Shown here: positions 1 to 10,960 of the stretch, piece by piece
Numbering within the stretch: position 1 is the first letter of the stretch
How the letters are laid out: the number at the start of each line of letters is the position of its first letter
Assembly (NCBI GenBank): GCA_034231615.1
Contig: CM067298.1
Location: 66,111,591 to 66,175,590, forward strand
Direction of reading: 5' to 3'
DNA length: 64,000 bases
Origin: Meghimatium bilineatum
Lineage: Eukaryota; Mollusca; Gastropoda; Stylommatophora; Philomycidae
Made by a program: the position numbers and the translations under genes
Notes under the pieces: generated by a model
Seen by the model: only the letters and a program-made list of their open reading frames with translations
The model's database searches: none
Told to the model about the DNA's origin: nothing

Positions 1-370
1 TTACCTTGTATTGGTTGTCGTATTGTTTAATAACGTGATCTAATCCTTTCTTAGCATTCACCTTTATATCATCCGCAGCATGTTCTGGGAGTCAGGGAGT
101 ATCACCGTGTGAGTTGATATTTCAGTTACGGAGTACTGCTGTCATCGCTTCTATTTCTCTATTCGTGCTCGATGTTGTAGTGGAGTAGGCAGACGATTTT
201 TCAAGAACTTTTTCACCATCTTGTAGGCAATTCACACTTATTCGTTTCTCTGTTGACTGAGCCATCTGTATATATGATTGTGTCTTTCGGTTGTGCGTGC
301 ATCTGGACAAATTCTTGTACTGTCACCTAAGTCTAGACACCACTTCACTCCTACACGCTTTCCCCAGTTC
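1..370 (-). mobile_element. LINE family E fragment, RNase H part
   Basis: Read on the - strand this stretch holds the start of an RNase H domain (IIYTDGSVNRE), then after a frameshift KSSAYSTTTSS and EIEAMTAVLRN. The same peptide series (KSSAYSTVTSS, IEGVTAAFNW) recurs in the better copy at 23330-24035. It is a decayed piece of a non-LTR retrotransposon with a terminal RNase H. The element is cut by the window edge. A host RNase H is unlikely because of the frameshift and the repeated copies. Confidence 0.7.
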
Positions 371-449
371 GAATACTAAATTTGTCAGACTCTGTCTTTA
401 TCCACCTCCATCTACTCACTGCCTTTCTCTACTTCTTCCAATTCATACA

Positions 450-747
450 CTATGAGAAACGTGTCCTAGACTTTACACGTTTGATTCTTTGTCCCTTTGT
501 CTCATACAGATTTTGGTAAAAGGAATGGTGGCCATATTTAGCTTCATTAAGGTATGCTTTATCGGCGCCACTCGATGCCGTACCGTAATGCTGGGCAAAT
601 CTAACAAAAATCTTATAGCCGTAATCAGGATATCTTTGATTATTTCCAATGTATCTACCTGTGTCTGTGACAGTGTGAGCAGAGAGATCATAATCGATGA
701 CAGCACTAGTATTTGCAGCAGCAGAAAGAGTGATAATTGTTGCATGT
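450..747 (-). CDS. possible terminal exon, unknown protein
   Basis: On the - strand an open frame of about 99 codons without any ATG runs from a possible acceptor (gctgcag, AG at 748-749) to a TAG stop at 450-452. It reads through segments such as IDYDLSAHTVTDTGRYIG, FVRFAQHYGTASSGADKA and LNEAKYGHHSFYQNLYE, and ends in a basic tail (GQRIKRVKSRTRFS). An ATG-less frame that opens near an AG and ends in a stop is what a last exon looks like. The composition is not LINE-like and I see no second copy in the window. I do not recognise the protein. Overlapping frames on both strands are also open, so this may be chance. Confidence 0.3.
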
Positions 748-759
748 CTGCAGCCGTCA

Positions 760-1614
760 TGACCAAGTTAACACATTCCTATATTTGTTTTCAGAAGCAC
801 TTTGTCAATATGTTTGCTGAATGAGAGCCCTCAGACAATTACTCTTCAACTGCTTAACTTTTCCTTGACAATCACAGAACAATGTTCTATTTTATTTTTT
901 CCATTCATATTGAGGCGTCTTAGATCTGCGTGTTTAACTATTTGTCTTTGATAAATACAGAATTCGCCCAGGTAGGCACGCCTTTTTCAACCTAAAACAG
1001 AAGTAAATTTTGGTTTTAATGGCGTTTTGCCTTGTAGCGTTGTGCAACCTAAACATCTGGGACGAAATGATAATAGGAACTGTTCGTAAAGCATATCAAC
1101 AATTTTGTCTGCCCGTTTTTACCCACACCCACCTCTCCCCTCCTTTCCTAGTAAACAAATGTCAAGAATTCAGGCATTGAAATGAATTGAAGTCATAAAA
1201 AAAGGTCATAGAAAAGTATTGGTGTTGTCTACCCTTAAATCTTAGAGAAAAGTGTCCGATAACACACAAAAATAACAAAGGCGATATAACAACACACTTG
1301 CTTTTACCTTTCGATGATATCAGACAGCTTGCTAAACTTAGATCAAGTTTATAAATACTTATTCAGTTAGGGAAAATGGGTGTTATTTAAAAAAACGTCT
1401 ATATCCTTGCCTAATTCCTAGTTCTGTGGCTTAATACCTAGTACTAAAAGTCATGTTCTAAATTCCGGGGGTGAGGAGAGGGGATAACACATCCCAAGTG
1501 TTTATTCCCTTCCCCCCTCCCCACCTTATATACGTCGCTTGACTTAAACTAAGGCTATTGTTCTAGTAATAAATTGCTTTATTAATGTTAGTATTACGCT
1601 TGGTAAATCATGGT
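760..1614. other. non-coding stretch with MITE-like remnants
   Basis: No convincing exon. Around 1077-1130 the sequence GGAACTGTTCGTAAAGC followed by a run of pyrimidines resembles the ends of the foldback element at 8148-8490, and 1460-1525 holds G-rich then C-rich tracts. This may be a decayed relative of that element, but a matching right end is not clear. Confidence 0.3.
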
Positions 1615-3030
1615 CCGGCGGTAATCTTATATGTCTATCTGTGTTCATGGAAGTGAAGTCATAATCTTGTATGTCTATCTGTGTTCATGGAAGTGAAGTC
1701 ATAATCTTGTATGTTTACTCTGTGTTCTTGGAATCTATGGAAGTGAAGTCATAATCTTGTATGTTTACTCTGTGTTCTTGGAATCTTTGGAAGTGAAGTC
1801 ATAATCTTGTATGTTTACTCTGTGTTGATGGAAGAAAAGTCATAATCGTGTATGTTTACTCTGTGTTCATGGAAGTGAAGTCATAATCTTGTATGTTTAC
1901 TCTGTGTTCATGGAAGTGAAGTCATAATCTTGTATGTTTACTCTGTGTTCATGGAAGTGAAGTCATAATCTTGTATGTTTACTCTGTGTTCATGGAAGTG
2001 AAGTCATAATCTTGTATGTCTATCTGTGTTCATGGAAGTGAAGTCATAATCTTGTATGTTTACTCTGTGTTCATGGAAGTGAAGTCATAATCTTGTATGT
2101 CTATCTGTGTTCATGGAAGTGAAGTCATAATCTTGTATGTTTACTCTGTGTTCATGGAAGTGAAGTCATAATCTTGTATGTTTACTCTGTGTTCATGGAA
2201 GTTAAGTCATAATCTTGTATGTTTACTCTGTGTTCATGGAAGTGAAGTCATAATCTTGTATGTTTACTCTGTGTTCATGGAAGTGAAGTCATAATCGTGT
2301 ATGTTTACTCTGTGTTCATGGAAGTGAAGTCATAATCTTGTATGTTTACTCTGTGTTCATGGAAGTGAAGTCATAATCTTGTATGTTTTTCTGTGTTCAT
2401 GGAAGTGAAGTCATAATCTTGTATGTTTACTCTGTGTTCTTGGAATCTATGGAAGTGAAGTCATAATCTTGTATGTTTACTCTGTGTTCTTGGAATCTTT
2501 GGAAGTGAAGTCATAATCTTGTATGTTTACTCTGTGTTCATGGAAGTGAAGTCATAATCTTGTATGTTTACTCTGTGATGATGGAAGTGAAGTCATAATC
2601 GTGTATGTTTACTCTGTGTTCATGGAAGTGAAGTCATAATCTTGTATGTTTACTCTGTGTTCATGGAAGTGAAGTCATAATCTTGTATGTTTACTCTGTG
2701 TTCATGGAAGTGAAGTCATAATCTTGTATGTTTACTCTGTGTTCATGGAAGTGAAGTCATAATCTTGTATGTTTACTCTGTGTTCTTGGAAGTGAAGTCA
2801 TAATCTTGTATGTTTACTCTGCGTTCTTGGAAGTGAAGTCATAATCTTGTATGTTTACTCTGTGTTCTTGGAATCTGTGGAATTGAAGTCATAATCTTGT
2901 ATGTCTACTCTGTGTTCTTGGAATCTGTGGAAGTGAAGTCATAATCTTGTATGTTAACTCTGTGTTCTTGGAATCTGTGGAAGTGAAGTCATAATCTTGT
3001 ATGTCTACTCTGTGTTCTTGGAATCTATGG
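1615..3030. repeat. minisatellite, 41-bp unit with longer variant
   Basis: Around 33 head-to-tail copies of a roughly 41-bp unit. Each contains gtcataatcttgtatgttta, then ctctgtgttc and atggaagtgaa. A longer variant carries an extra ttggaatct block before tggaagtgaa. The long variant occurs near 1720-1800, 2425-2510 and 2860-3030, so long and short forms are interspersed in clusters. A few units carry single-base variants (tcgtgtatg; tctatctg in place of tttactctg). Copies are very alike, which suggests recent homogenisation. No coding role is apparent. Confidence 0.95.
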
Positions 3031-3484
3031 AAGCCAAAATTTTCAACTGTATTATCTTCTTCACAACATTTGCATATTGGTTAAAAAATGTATGTAATGA
3101 AGCGCCAAGGCTTAATCGTAATAATTTTGTTTTGGCAGTATTTGGCATGATCGTTGTTCTTTATAATAAATCACTAAAATCGTCACCTCCACCCAGCGTA
3201 CATGTAAGCTGATAACTTCTCTATGTTATACTGACTTCAAAATATAGAACGACAGGACTGAAAATGTTTACGGACATAAAGAGATGACTTTTTTCACATC
3301 GAATTCTCTACATCAGAATATAAGTCTCTATTACGCCATTCAAAGTGTTTCATGATACATGTTTGCTTAGTGAATATTGTTAGCCTATTAGATTCAAGGT
3401 ATGTATAATGTTTTAAAATAAAAATAACAAACCATTGCGAGCGACGCTTTGTTTATAAAATGTATTTTTTTTTAGATTTCTAGT

Positions 3485-3620
3485 GGATAGTGCTTGAAGC
3501 TACGGAGTTACGTGTTATAAGTGGTACTCCTGGCAGACGGTTTTTGGCATAGAGTACTCTCGGCATAGCGTTTTGTTGAGAAGGACGGATTACACATGGG
3601 GTAACCCATGTAAAATAAAG
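3485..3620 (+). mobile_element. SINE-X copy
   Basis: The segment (GTGGATAGTGCTTGAAGCTA, then GGAGTTACGTG, GTGGTACTCCTGGCAG) matches on the + strand the body of the tRNA-headed SINE seen on the - strand at 29478-29697 (GTGGATTATCACTTGAAGCT, GGAGTTACATG, ATGGTACTTTTGGCAG). Only the body is kept here; the tRNA-like head is missing. The similarity is by eye and imperfect. Confidence 0.55.
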
Positions 3621-3639
3621 TAAATCATCTACACTTTTC

Positions 3640-4184
3640 GAGCATTTTTTTAAAGAAACGTTTTACATTACTGCTTTATAGAGGCGTGTTGTCATTTGTT
3701 TACAGTATTGTAGTTTAGAGTACATGTTTTTAATCAAAAACTGAGATCATAAATAAACTAAACATATTTTTTTTTAATATTTCATTGCAGGAATCTAACT
3801 GAAATGACACTCAATGCACATTTAAAAATACATGCACATTTTTATTTACGCTATTTTGTTTGACACATTATATTTCTACAAATGTACCAGTTTTTGCAGT
3901 ATATCATATAGAATCATCGATCGTCTTGAATGATTTAGTGATCCATTGGAAAAAGGCCTGGCTTTACTATGAAATAACTCTTAAAAACCTGCTGTGATTT
4001 TTGCCTAGAGTTTAATCAGTTGGCCTTGGTTATTTTTGGAGGGCGACTCCAATTATATAAATAGTGCCCAATGAATAGCCAGACAATAATCAAAAACGTA
4101 CCCAGTGAAGGCGTGTTTACATTTAGCAGTTAGGTCTTCTATATCTGCCGACTGTCACGGATGGAGCATGGTAAAAATGAAAGG
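3640..4184. other. no feature seen
   Basis: AT-rich sequence between a SINE and a LINE fragment. I see no exon, RNA gene or clear repeat. Confidence 0.5.
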
Positions 4185-4662
4185 TTAGGAAACACTTATG
4201 CAGACCCGAATTCGGGTGCTGGGATGTTATATCGAACCAATTCTTTTTTATGGATGTGAAGCATGGACTATAAACAAGAAAATTCAAAGTGAATTGGAGG
4301 CTACAGAAATGTGGTTTCTGAGAAGAATGATGAAAATACCATGGACAGCCAAGAAAACTAATGTAGAGGTTCTCATTGATGCTGGCGTAAAAAGATCAAT
4401 CATATCAAACATTAGAGGCAGACAGTCAATGTTTCTAGGGCATGTGCTGAGAAGAACACAGCTTGAACACTTAATAACCACTGGAAAGATCAAAGGGAGA
4501 AGAGATAGAGGTCGACAAAGAGAAAAGTTACTAGATGGGCTTGTATCGTGGCACGGTAGAAGCTCACCAACCGAGCTTATTGACAACACAAGAGACAGAG
4601 AATCGTGGAGAAACATGATCGCCTACGCCAGTCGGCATGTCACTTGATTGATTGATTGAGGA
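4185..4662 (+). mobile_element. LINE family P, 3' end of RT ORF
   Basis: One open frame of 149 codons (4198-4647) gives the C-terminal part of a LINE reverse transcriptase: GCEAWTINKK, TEMWFLRRMMKIPW, GRQSMFLGHVLRR, GKIKGRRDRGRQREK and a final RDRESWRNMIAYA. This is the thumb and C-terminal region after the RT palm. The palm itself is missing, so the copy is 5' truncated. It ends in a short TTGA repeat (gattgattgattga), the family's 3' tail. Other copies sit at 5500-6840, 14985-15955, 26400-27400, 33140-34135 and 35790-36245. It is not a host gene although the frame is intact. Confidence 0.85.
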
Positions 4663-4818
4663 AATACTTGATGTAAGTAAGGGGTTAATTCTTTTCACAT
4701 TGTTTTTTTTTTCCTCTATCGAAAGCCTTATCTTGAAATGTAAACTTCATTCTATAAAAATAAAATAGGACAGTTCAACTGTGAACCTCAATTAATTGTT
4801 TCAATTAATTATTTTCAG

Positions 4819-5075
4819 CTTTTGGTTGTGCGGATGGGTCTCGTGAAGGTTTGTACGGTTTCAAGAATACTGCAGCATGTGAGGGCTCGTGGGAGGGGCA
4901 CATAAGCAACGCAAGTAAATTGTGTGCCCCTGGATGGAGAGTATGTACATCGTTTGACGTTGATGCACTGCAGAATATCACATGGCAGAACGCGCAGGAC
5001 GTTCAAGGCTGCATGGCAATCAACGCTGCTCAAGACGGAGGAAGATGTCGAGAATGTAGAGGTGACCTGGAGCAG
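4819..5075 (+). CDS. Ig/EGF gene exon: Cys-rich module 1, first half
   Basis: The exon starts after ttttcag and ends at CAG|gttggt. It enters in phase 1 and leaves in phase 0, giving 85 codons with seven cysteines. The core is FGCADGSREGLYGFKN, ACEGSWEGHI, KLCAPGWRVC, VQGCMAIN and GGRCREC. N-glycosylation sites NAS and NIT are present. The same pattern returns at 19963-20203 (GCADGTTDGL, ACSGAWKGHV, SLCSKGWRVC), so it is a real, duplicated protein module. I do not recognise its family name. Cysteine pairing and glycosylation sites imply an extracellular location. The phase-1 entry means at least one coding exon lies upstream; I could not find it in the window. Confidence 0.88.
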
Positions 5076-5499
5076 GTTGGTTGTTAAATAATATAGTAAC
5101 TAAAACGAACTATTATAGAGCAAATAAGATAATAGTTGAATTATCTCTATTTTTACATTGTCATTATAAGAATTGGGGGCCATTGTAGATTAGTGGTTTG
5201 ATCAATGATTTCTCAGTCGGGTGGTCAAAGTTCTTCCTATTCTTCAATGGGGTCTCCTGTTTCAGACCTTAATATTAATTTCTTGAATAAAATTTTGCCG
5301 CCCGTTAGAGATTATCTTTATAATATGGCTACTTGCAGTGCTGTTGGTGTCGGGCCTCCTGATAGGGGGCAGGTTTGAAGAACGTGTTCTATTTTTTGGG
5401 GCTGATGTAAATATACATTCTGGATTCTTGGGCAGGTTGATTCGATACAAGTGTGATAGAATGCAACAATGTCCTTCAATTAAAAAGAATGCTTTTAAA

Positions 5500-6840
5500 A
5501 AAGTGCCATGCGGAGTGGCGTAGTCGATCATGCTTCTCCACAAATCTCTGTCTCTTGTGTTATTAATAAGCTCAGTTGGTTACTACTTTTCGTGCCACAG
5601 TGACAACCCATCCAGAAATTTCTCTCTTTGTCTTCATCTGTTTCTTCTTCCCTTGATCATTCCGTGATGGTTGCTAAATGTTCAAGTTTTACTTTTCTCA
5701 TGACATGTTCTAAAAATCTTGATTGTCTATTTCAGATTTTCGCTATAATGTGTCGTTTCACTCCGGCATCTCTGAGAACTTCTAGTTTTCTTGGCTGTCC
5801 ATGAAATTCTAATTTTTCTTTTCAAAAACTACACCTCCAGCTTATCTTGAGCACTTTTGTTTACTATTCATGCTTCGCTTCCATAATGAAGGATTGGCTG
5901 AATATAACATTCTAGCACTCGAACTCGTGTATACATTGATATTACTCCATTGCATAAAATGTTTTTAATTTTTTAAATTGTCGATTTGGCCTGTGCTATC
6001 CTGTTCTTGATCTCATTGTAGCATCTGTCATTTGATATTAAAATGGTGTTAAGATACTTGACTTTGTCCGCTTGATTTAGTTTTGCATCAATGATAGTAA
6101 TACTGCATTTTAGCGGTGTATATTTCTTTGAAACAACCATTACTTCTGTTTCTTCTTGTTTTGATTGAGGCCTTTGTTTTCACTTTCTTGTATTACCATA
6201 TCTAACAGGTCTTGAAGTTCTTGTTCGCTCCCTGCAATCAAAACTGTATCGTCAGCATATCTTAGACTTCCGATTGTAACCTCCAACTGCTATTCTTGGC
6301 ATGCTTTCAATGTTTCGCATAATATCCCCAGTATACGCTGAGAAAATATCTGGTAACATTACACATCCTTGTCTGACGTCCATCTTTATCTTTTGGAATT
6401 CTACATTACTATCAACCCTCATGGCAGCTGTTTGTTTCCAATACATATTTTTTACTATCTTTAGATCTTTTCTATCAACATTGAGTTTTTCTAACATTTT
6501 TATCATTTCTGAATGCTTCACCTCGTCAAATGTTCTACTATAATCTATGAAGCACAAGTACATGTCATTTTGTACTTCTCCATCAATGTTCGTATTATAT
6601 ATAGGGCATTTCCTGTGCCTTTTCCTTCCACAATCAACATTGTTCTTCTGCACTTTCTGGTTTTAATTTTCCTCTTATTTGTCTCATTGTTATACAAAGT
6701 AGGATCTTGGTCATCTGGCTCATAATGCTGATTTTTCGGTAGTATTCATATTCTACTGCACCAGTTTTCTAGCTTTCTTCGGTAAAGCTATCAATATTGA
6801 TTGCAATAAATCAGATGGAATAGTGCCACTGTCATTTAGC
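5500..6840 (-). mobile_element. LINE family P, RT and 3' region
   Basis: The - strand carries, in order, an RT palm with QNDMYLCFIDYSRTFDEV (motif A), NMYWKQTAAMRVD, VRQGCVMLPDIFS, then after a frameshift LRYADDTVLIAGSEQEL (motif C, YADD). The C-terminal part is badly broken (LEVLRDAGVKRHI, TPHGT). Several stops and shifts make it dead. It is the mirror image of the LINE P piece at 4185-4662. Its 5' side abuts a LINE K fragment on the other strand near 6845. Confidence 0.88.
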
Positions 6841-6849
6841 ATTTCTCCA

Positions 6850-7562
6850 AGAAAAAACAGAAAGACTCAATTTTTTTGCACATCAGATAGGCCTTCAAAT
6901 AAACACACATAAAACGAAAATCATGAACTTTACTGGCCTAACAGAATCAATTAAATTAGATGATAATATACTAGACAACGTTTCAGTTCTCGTATTTTTT
7001 GGAAGCAAGATAACAGCAGACGGGGATATCAACTCAAAAATCAAGACTCGAATCGCTATCGCCTCCAACGCCTTTAACAAACTCTCAAGCATCTGGAGAT
7101 CGAAGACCGCAAGTAAACACATTAAACTGCGACTATTCAATGCAAGTGTGATTCCATCATTGACATATGGATGTGAAAGTTGGAAATCTACCGCAATAAT
7201 AGATAAGAAGTTAGTTGCCTTCGAGAATAGATGCCTCAGAAAAATTCAAAAGACTTCAAATCAAACGACATACTAAGAGAGGAGACAAAACAAGAATACG
7301 TGGTAAACAACAGAAAACGCCGCTAGACATACATCGGCCACGTACTTAGAATGCAGGAAGACAGAATCATGTGGACACCAGACGGGAAAGAAAACAGGGA
7401 AGACCAAAAACAACTTTCAGAAGAACATTGATGAATGAATTAGAATCAACAGGCATAAATGCACAAGACCTGCAATCCCTAGCAACTGACCGACAGGCAT
7501 GGAGAACTATGACATCCGCCCTATGTGCCAAACTTGGCAAAAGAGGAATTGACTGACTGATA
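6850..7562 (+). mobile_element. LINE family K, RT C-terminal part
   Basis: Begins in the RT with QINTHKTKIMNFTG, then VLVFFGSKITADGDINSKI, RIAIASNAFNKLSSIW, TYGCESWKST and FENRCLRKI. After a frameshift near 7270 it continues as YIGHVLRMQEDRI and, in a third frame, ERKQGRPKTTFRRTLMNEL and DRQAWRTMTSALCAK. It ends in a CTGA repeat (gactgactgatact). Related pieces are at 34290-34600 (-) and 57885-58305 (+). It is a pseudogene of a mobile element. Confidence 0.85.
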
Positions 7563-7629
7563 CTCCCCCAGCACTTCTAATTCTTACTTTGTAATATTGT
7601 CATATTATCTGGTAGGAGATGTATTGTAT

Positions 7630-7860
7630 TTCAAGTGTTGTATAGCTTATTTAAGTTGTGTTTACTACGAAAATCTGTGTTTCCTGTGGCGACCTATAAA
7701 TGTAAAGCATGGACACTAAATAAATCGGTGGTCAAGAGAATAACATCATTTGAATTAAAGCGCTATAGAAGATTTCCGAGAATACCATGGACAGCAAGGA
7801 AATCAAACCAGGAGGTGTTAAAAACAATTAACGTCAAGGAAGGCTGGCTTCTAGTTAGTT
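7630..7860 (+). mobile_element. LINE family D fragment
   Basis: A short open frame reads FPVATYKCKAWTLNKSVVKR, then RYRRFPRIPWTARKSNQEVL and INVKEG. This matches the post-palm region of the family seen at 28530-28990 (FPVVIYGCESLTITNKVK, CYRKILRIPW). It stops abruptly where a family E tail begins. Confidence 0.65.
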
Positions 7861-7990
7861 AGTTAGTTAGTCGTCGGATGGATCATCGTCACTGTACTCC
7901 AGACAATTCCATAGGTGCTCAGATCTCTCGTTGAGTGTAGCCGCCATTACACGCAGACTGAAGGTCCCATTATGCAGTTGATGGTAACCG
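7853..7990 (-). mobile_element. LINE family E, extreme 3' end
   Basis: Read on the - strand the piece ends in CGACGACTAACTAACTAAC, a CTAA tail. The sequence before it (tgaaggtccca, gccgccattacacgcagac, tctctcgttgagtgtag on the + strand) matches the 3' end of the family E copy at 40175-40800 (tgatctctctgagtgtatccgc). Confidence 0.6.
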
Positions 7991-8147
7991 TATCTTTACT
8001 AAATAAAGATATACCTAATCCTGCATCCTACGACATGTGGGGTGCCCTACACTTTACCTACAATATACGTGCAAGTCTACTCATAAGTTGCTATAATAGT
8101 GATTATAACATGTATCACACTAATAACTCATTAATTTTACGATGTTA

Positions 8148-8490
8148 GGAGCTGTTCATATACATTATGTCAACAAATGTGAAACAGGGGGGGGGGGGCG
8201 GCAGGGGAGATGGAGTATGACAAAGTTTGACAATTGTTGAAACCAATAAAATTGTTCGAATATTAAACATTTCTCTTAAAGTCTGGAAAACAAAATCATG
8301 TAGTTTTCTATACATTTTCTGCTAAGAACAATTTCTAGCGAAAAGGTGGGGGAGGGGGGAAGAAGAGATGTGGGTGTTTTTTTTTAATTAATGATGCTGG
8401 AGGGAGGGTCCTTGAATTATTGACAGCTGTTGACAAGGGGTGGGGGTAAAAATGTGCACACATTTGTTGACGTAATTTATGGACAGCCCC
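8148..8490. mobile_element. MITE-like element with inverted ends, TTA duplication
   Basis: The left end reads GGAGCTGTTCATATACATTA and the reverse complement of the right end reads GGGGCTGTCCATAAATTACG; both then continue TGTCAACAAATGTG or CGTCAACAAATGTG. These are terminal inverted repeats of about 33 bp with a few mismatches. TTA flanks both sides (8145-8147 and 8491-8493), the target duplication expected for PIF/Harbinger-type elements; the class call is inference. The interior has no ORF and holds long G runs. The right end is 30 bp from the splice acceptor of the exon at 8521. Confidence 0.8.
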
Positions 8491-8520
8491 TTAATATTAT
8501 TGCTTGGCCATTTTGTACAG

Positions 8521-8689
8521 GATGACATGGCGGGTGTTGGACGAAACTGCGCTTATCAAAGTATAGGTCAGACATCTTGCATCTCAGGAGGCCGCATAGA
8601 TGCCAGTTGCTGTGTTGACTCCCATTTTCACACTGCTTGTCACTTTAAACCTGGTCTTATTAATGGGGTCATTTGTTGCCGACTTCCAG
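8521..8689 (+). CDS. Ig/EGF gene exon: Cys-rich module 1, second half
   Basis: Follows ttttgtacag and ends at CCAG|gtacta; phase 0 in, phase 1 out. It reads DDMAGVGRNCAYQSIGQTSC, then ISGGRIDASCC, FHTACHFKPGLINGVICCRL. Seven cysteines are present, including CC pairs at the middle and the end. The matching exon of module 2 (23039-23220) has MAGVGKDCGW, AHTSCLAYGRVD and HTTGVLCCKKF. The strong likeness to a second exon elsewhere in the gene is the main evidence. A foldback element ends just upstream of the acceptor. Confidence 0.87.
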
Positions 8690-8739
8690 GTACTAAACCT
8701 ATATATTGTTTTTGTTTATATTGAACTATTCTAAATGAT

Positions 8740-10960
8740 AATAAATGGTCCACAATCAACATCGAAAAGAGACCCATTCAACTGAGCAAACGGGAAATAG
8801 TTCAAAATAAACTACGCCAGATGACGGATTCGTGGCTGAGTAAGAAAACAGACGAGGATTCAAAGATTTGCAGACACCAACAAACAATCTGAGAAACTTC
8901 TATGATTCAATTAAATTCAATTAAACATTCTTAATGAAGACTGAACACAAGTAGTCATAGAGAATGATAATTTTATTCACCCCAGAGTAGAACAATTCGA
9001 GAACATTTTGAATAATCCATCATCACGAAATCACGAAATGAAAAGACTCTCCCAATTCCCTACCACATATTTCTCTCAATTAAGTGATATGTGACATCCA
9101 GGACCGTAGATACGTTTTCCTTAAAGAAGGGAGCGGGGGAGGGGGGTATTCAATCCATATAAACACAATATTTAAATAGAGAAAAAGGAGTACTTCGTAC
9201 GTTTTTGTGTGTAAATTTCTCTTTCTGCTGCAAAATTTGGTTACCATTTTGCAAAAAACAACGCTGGGGGGGGGGGGGTGATTGTTTACCCGCCTTTTGA
9301 CTATCTCTCTAGTGCTAATAGTTATGTTCAGATTTGTCAAGGAGAAGAGGTTTGAACACTCACACCCCCCCCCCCCCCCATTAATGTACGAGGTATCCCT
9401 GCATTTGAGGAAACGTGAAAAACAAATCACAAGTTCAAGTGGATAAGCATCTGGCTCCGACTCTCCATTCCAATTGAAATATATATGTATGGTGGCACAA
9501 ATCTAATTGAAAAACTGCATATGATTTTCCATCAATCCTGGAAAAGTGAAACTGCCACAACATTTTAGGGATGCAACAATTATACAGCTGTATAAACGCA
9601 AAGGGAACCGTTATTCTTCTAATAACCATTGAGGCATTTCGCTACTGTTCGTCACATGGAAGATTTTTGACACAATCTTTTAGAACCGTATTGTATCACA
9701 TCTTAATAAAGGATTATTTCCTGAAAACCAATGTGGTTTCAGAAAGGAACGTGTGAAAGACAACTTAAAGAGAAATGTCAAAAACTACACTGTGAGTTGT
9801 ACACAGCATTCATAGACTTAACAAAAGCATTTGACACAGTAATTGGGGAGTCATGTGGGAAATTGTGGCAAAATACGGTTTACCCAGAAATGTATTACAT
9901 AGTGCAGCAATTTCACGATGGAATGTAAACTACAGTTCATGATGATAGAGAGTTATTTGAAACTTTTCCTGTCTCAAATAGAGCTAAAACAGCGATGTGT
10001 ATTAGCGCCTACACTGTTTAACATCACGTTATGTTGGATAATGTTTTCAAAGACTTACATTTAGCAGTAGACGTCATATGTCGCATTGATGGAGAATTGT
10101 TCCACTTTCGTCAGCTTCGAAAAAAACAGTCAAACTACACATCATCAGGGATTTCCTATTTGTTGATTAATGTGCCCCAAATGCCAACTCCGAGACTGAT
10201 CCACAAATCATCATAGGCAGATTCTCTAAAACCTGTACCTGTACCAATTTTGGGCTTACTATTAGTACCGAGAAAACAGAAGTCATGTTACAAGCAACAC
10301 CTGACAAAACATATTACGAGCTTGCATAAAGATAAGTGGCGTAGCACTGAAAGTTGTGAATAGATTAACATACCTAGGTAGTACACTGTCACAAAATTCC
10401 ACCTTTGATAATGAAGTGTATACCAAGATTTCCAAGGCAAGCTCCATTTTTGGCAGACTATACGCAAATGGGTGGCACAGAAGGTACATTAGCCTACAGA
10501 CTAGGCTGAAGGTTTACAGAGCAATGGTACATCCAGTACTGTAATACGATGGTGAAACATGGGCTGTGTATAGACAACATGTGAAGAAGCTCAACCATTT
10601 TTGCACAACATGTCTCAGAAAAGTTATGAATATCAGATGACAAGACAAACTTCCAGATACCATTGTCCTTGACAGATCAGGTATCCCTAAAATTGACACT
10701 ATTCTGATGCAGATATAGATTAATTGAGTAGGTCATGTGGTACGTATGCCAGACCACCGCCTACCAAAGATACTTCGCTATATTGAGTTGCAGAAGAGCA
10801 TATGGTTCTCAATGTGGCCAAAAGAAGCGCTACACTGACTCGTTAAATACCTCACTGAAAACATTTGAAATAAACTAAGATACATGGGAAACGCTGCACG
10901 AAATAGATCTACATTGCGTTCTGCAGTCAAAAAATAACGCATCTTTTTGTGAAACGAGGA
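8740..10960 (+). mobile_element. LINE family M, interrupted by a small element
   Basis: A long, broken RT ORF. It runs from the pre-RT region (RQMTDSWLSKKTDEDSK), through IPIEIYMYGGTNLIEKLH, NQCGFRKERVKDN, YTAFIDLTKAFDTV (motif A), STEKTEVMLQATP, LTYLGSTLSQNSTFDNEVY, KASSIFGRLYANGW, LKVYRAMVHPVL, GETWAVYRQHVKKLNHF and WVGHVVRMPDHRLPK. This layout is that of L2/CR1-like or related LINEs; the clade is my inference. It contains many stops and frameshifts. A 292-bp insertion splits it at 9103-9394. A second copy is at 58300-59635. Confidence 0.85.
9103..9394. mobile_element. small non-coding element inserted in LINE M
   Basis: The LINE frame is broken after gacatcc and resumes at ctgcatttgaggaaac; the empty site is visible in the LINE M copy at 59198 (gacatccctactttagagga). 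The insert is bounded by ATCCAGG (9096-9102) and ATCCCTG (9395-9401), an imperfect target duplication. Its ends, ACCGTAGATACGTTTTCC and (reverse complement) ACCTCGTACATTAATGGG, are weakly alike. A G-rich tract lies near the left end and a C-rich tract near the right end, forming sub-terminal inverted runs. No ORF. It looks like a MITE. Confidence 0.7.

Noticed and set aside
1615-3030. CRISPR-like repeat array
   Set aside because: Units are directly adjacent without unique spacers and the genome is eukaryotic; it is a minisatellite.
4284-4616. 110-codon open frame on the - strand
   Set aside because: It lies opposite the LINE P coding frame, whose peptides recur in other copies; this is a shadow frame.
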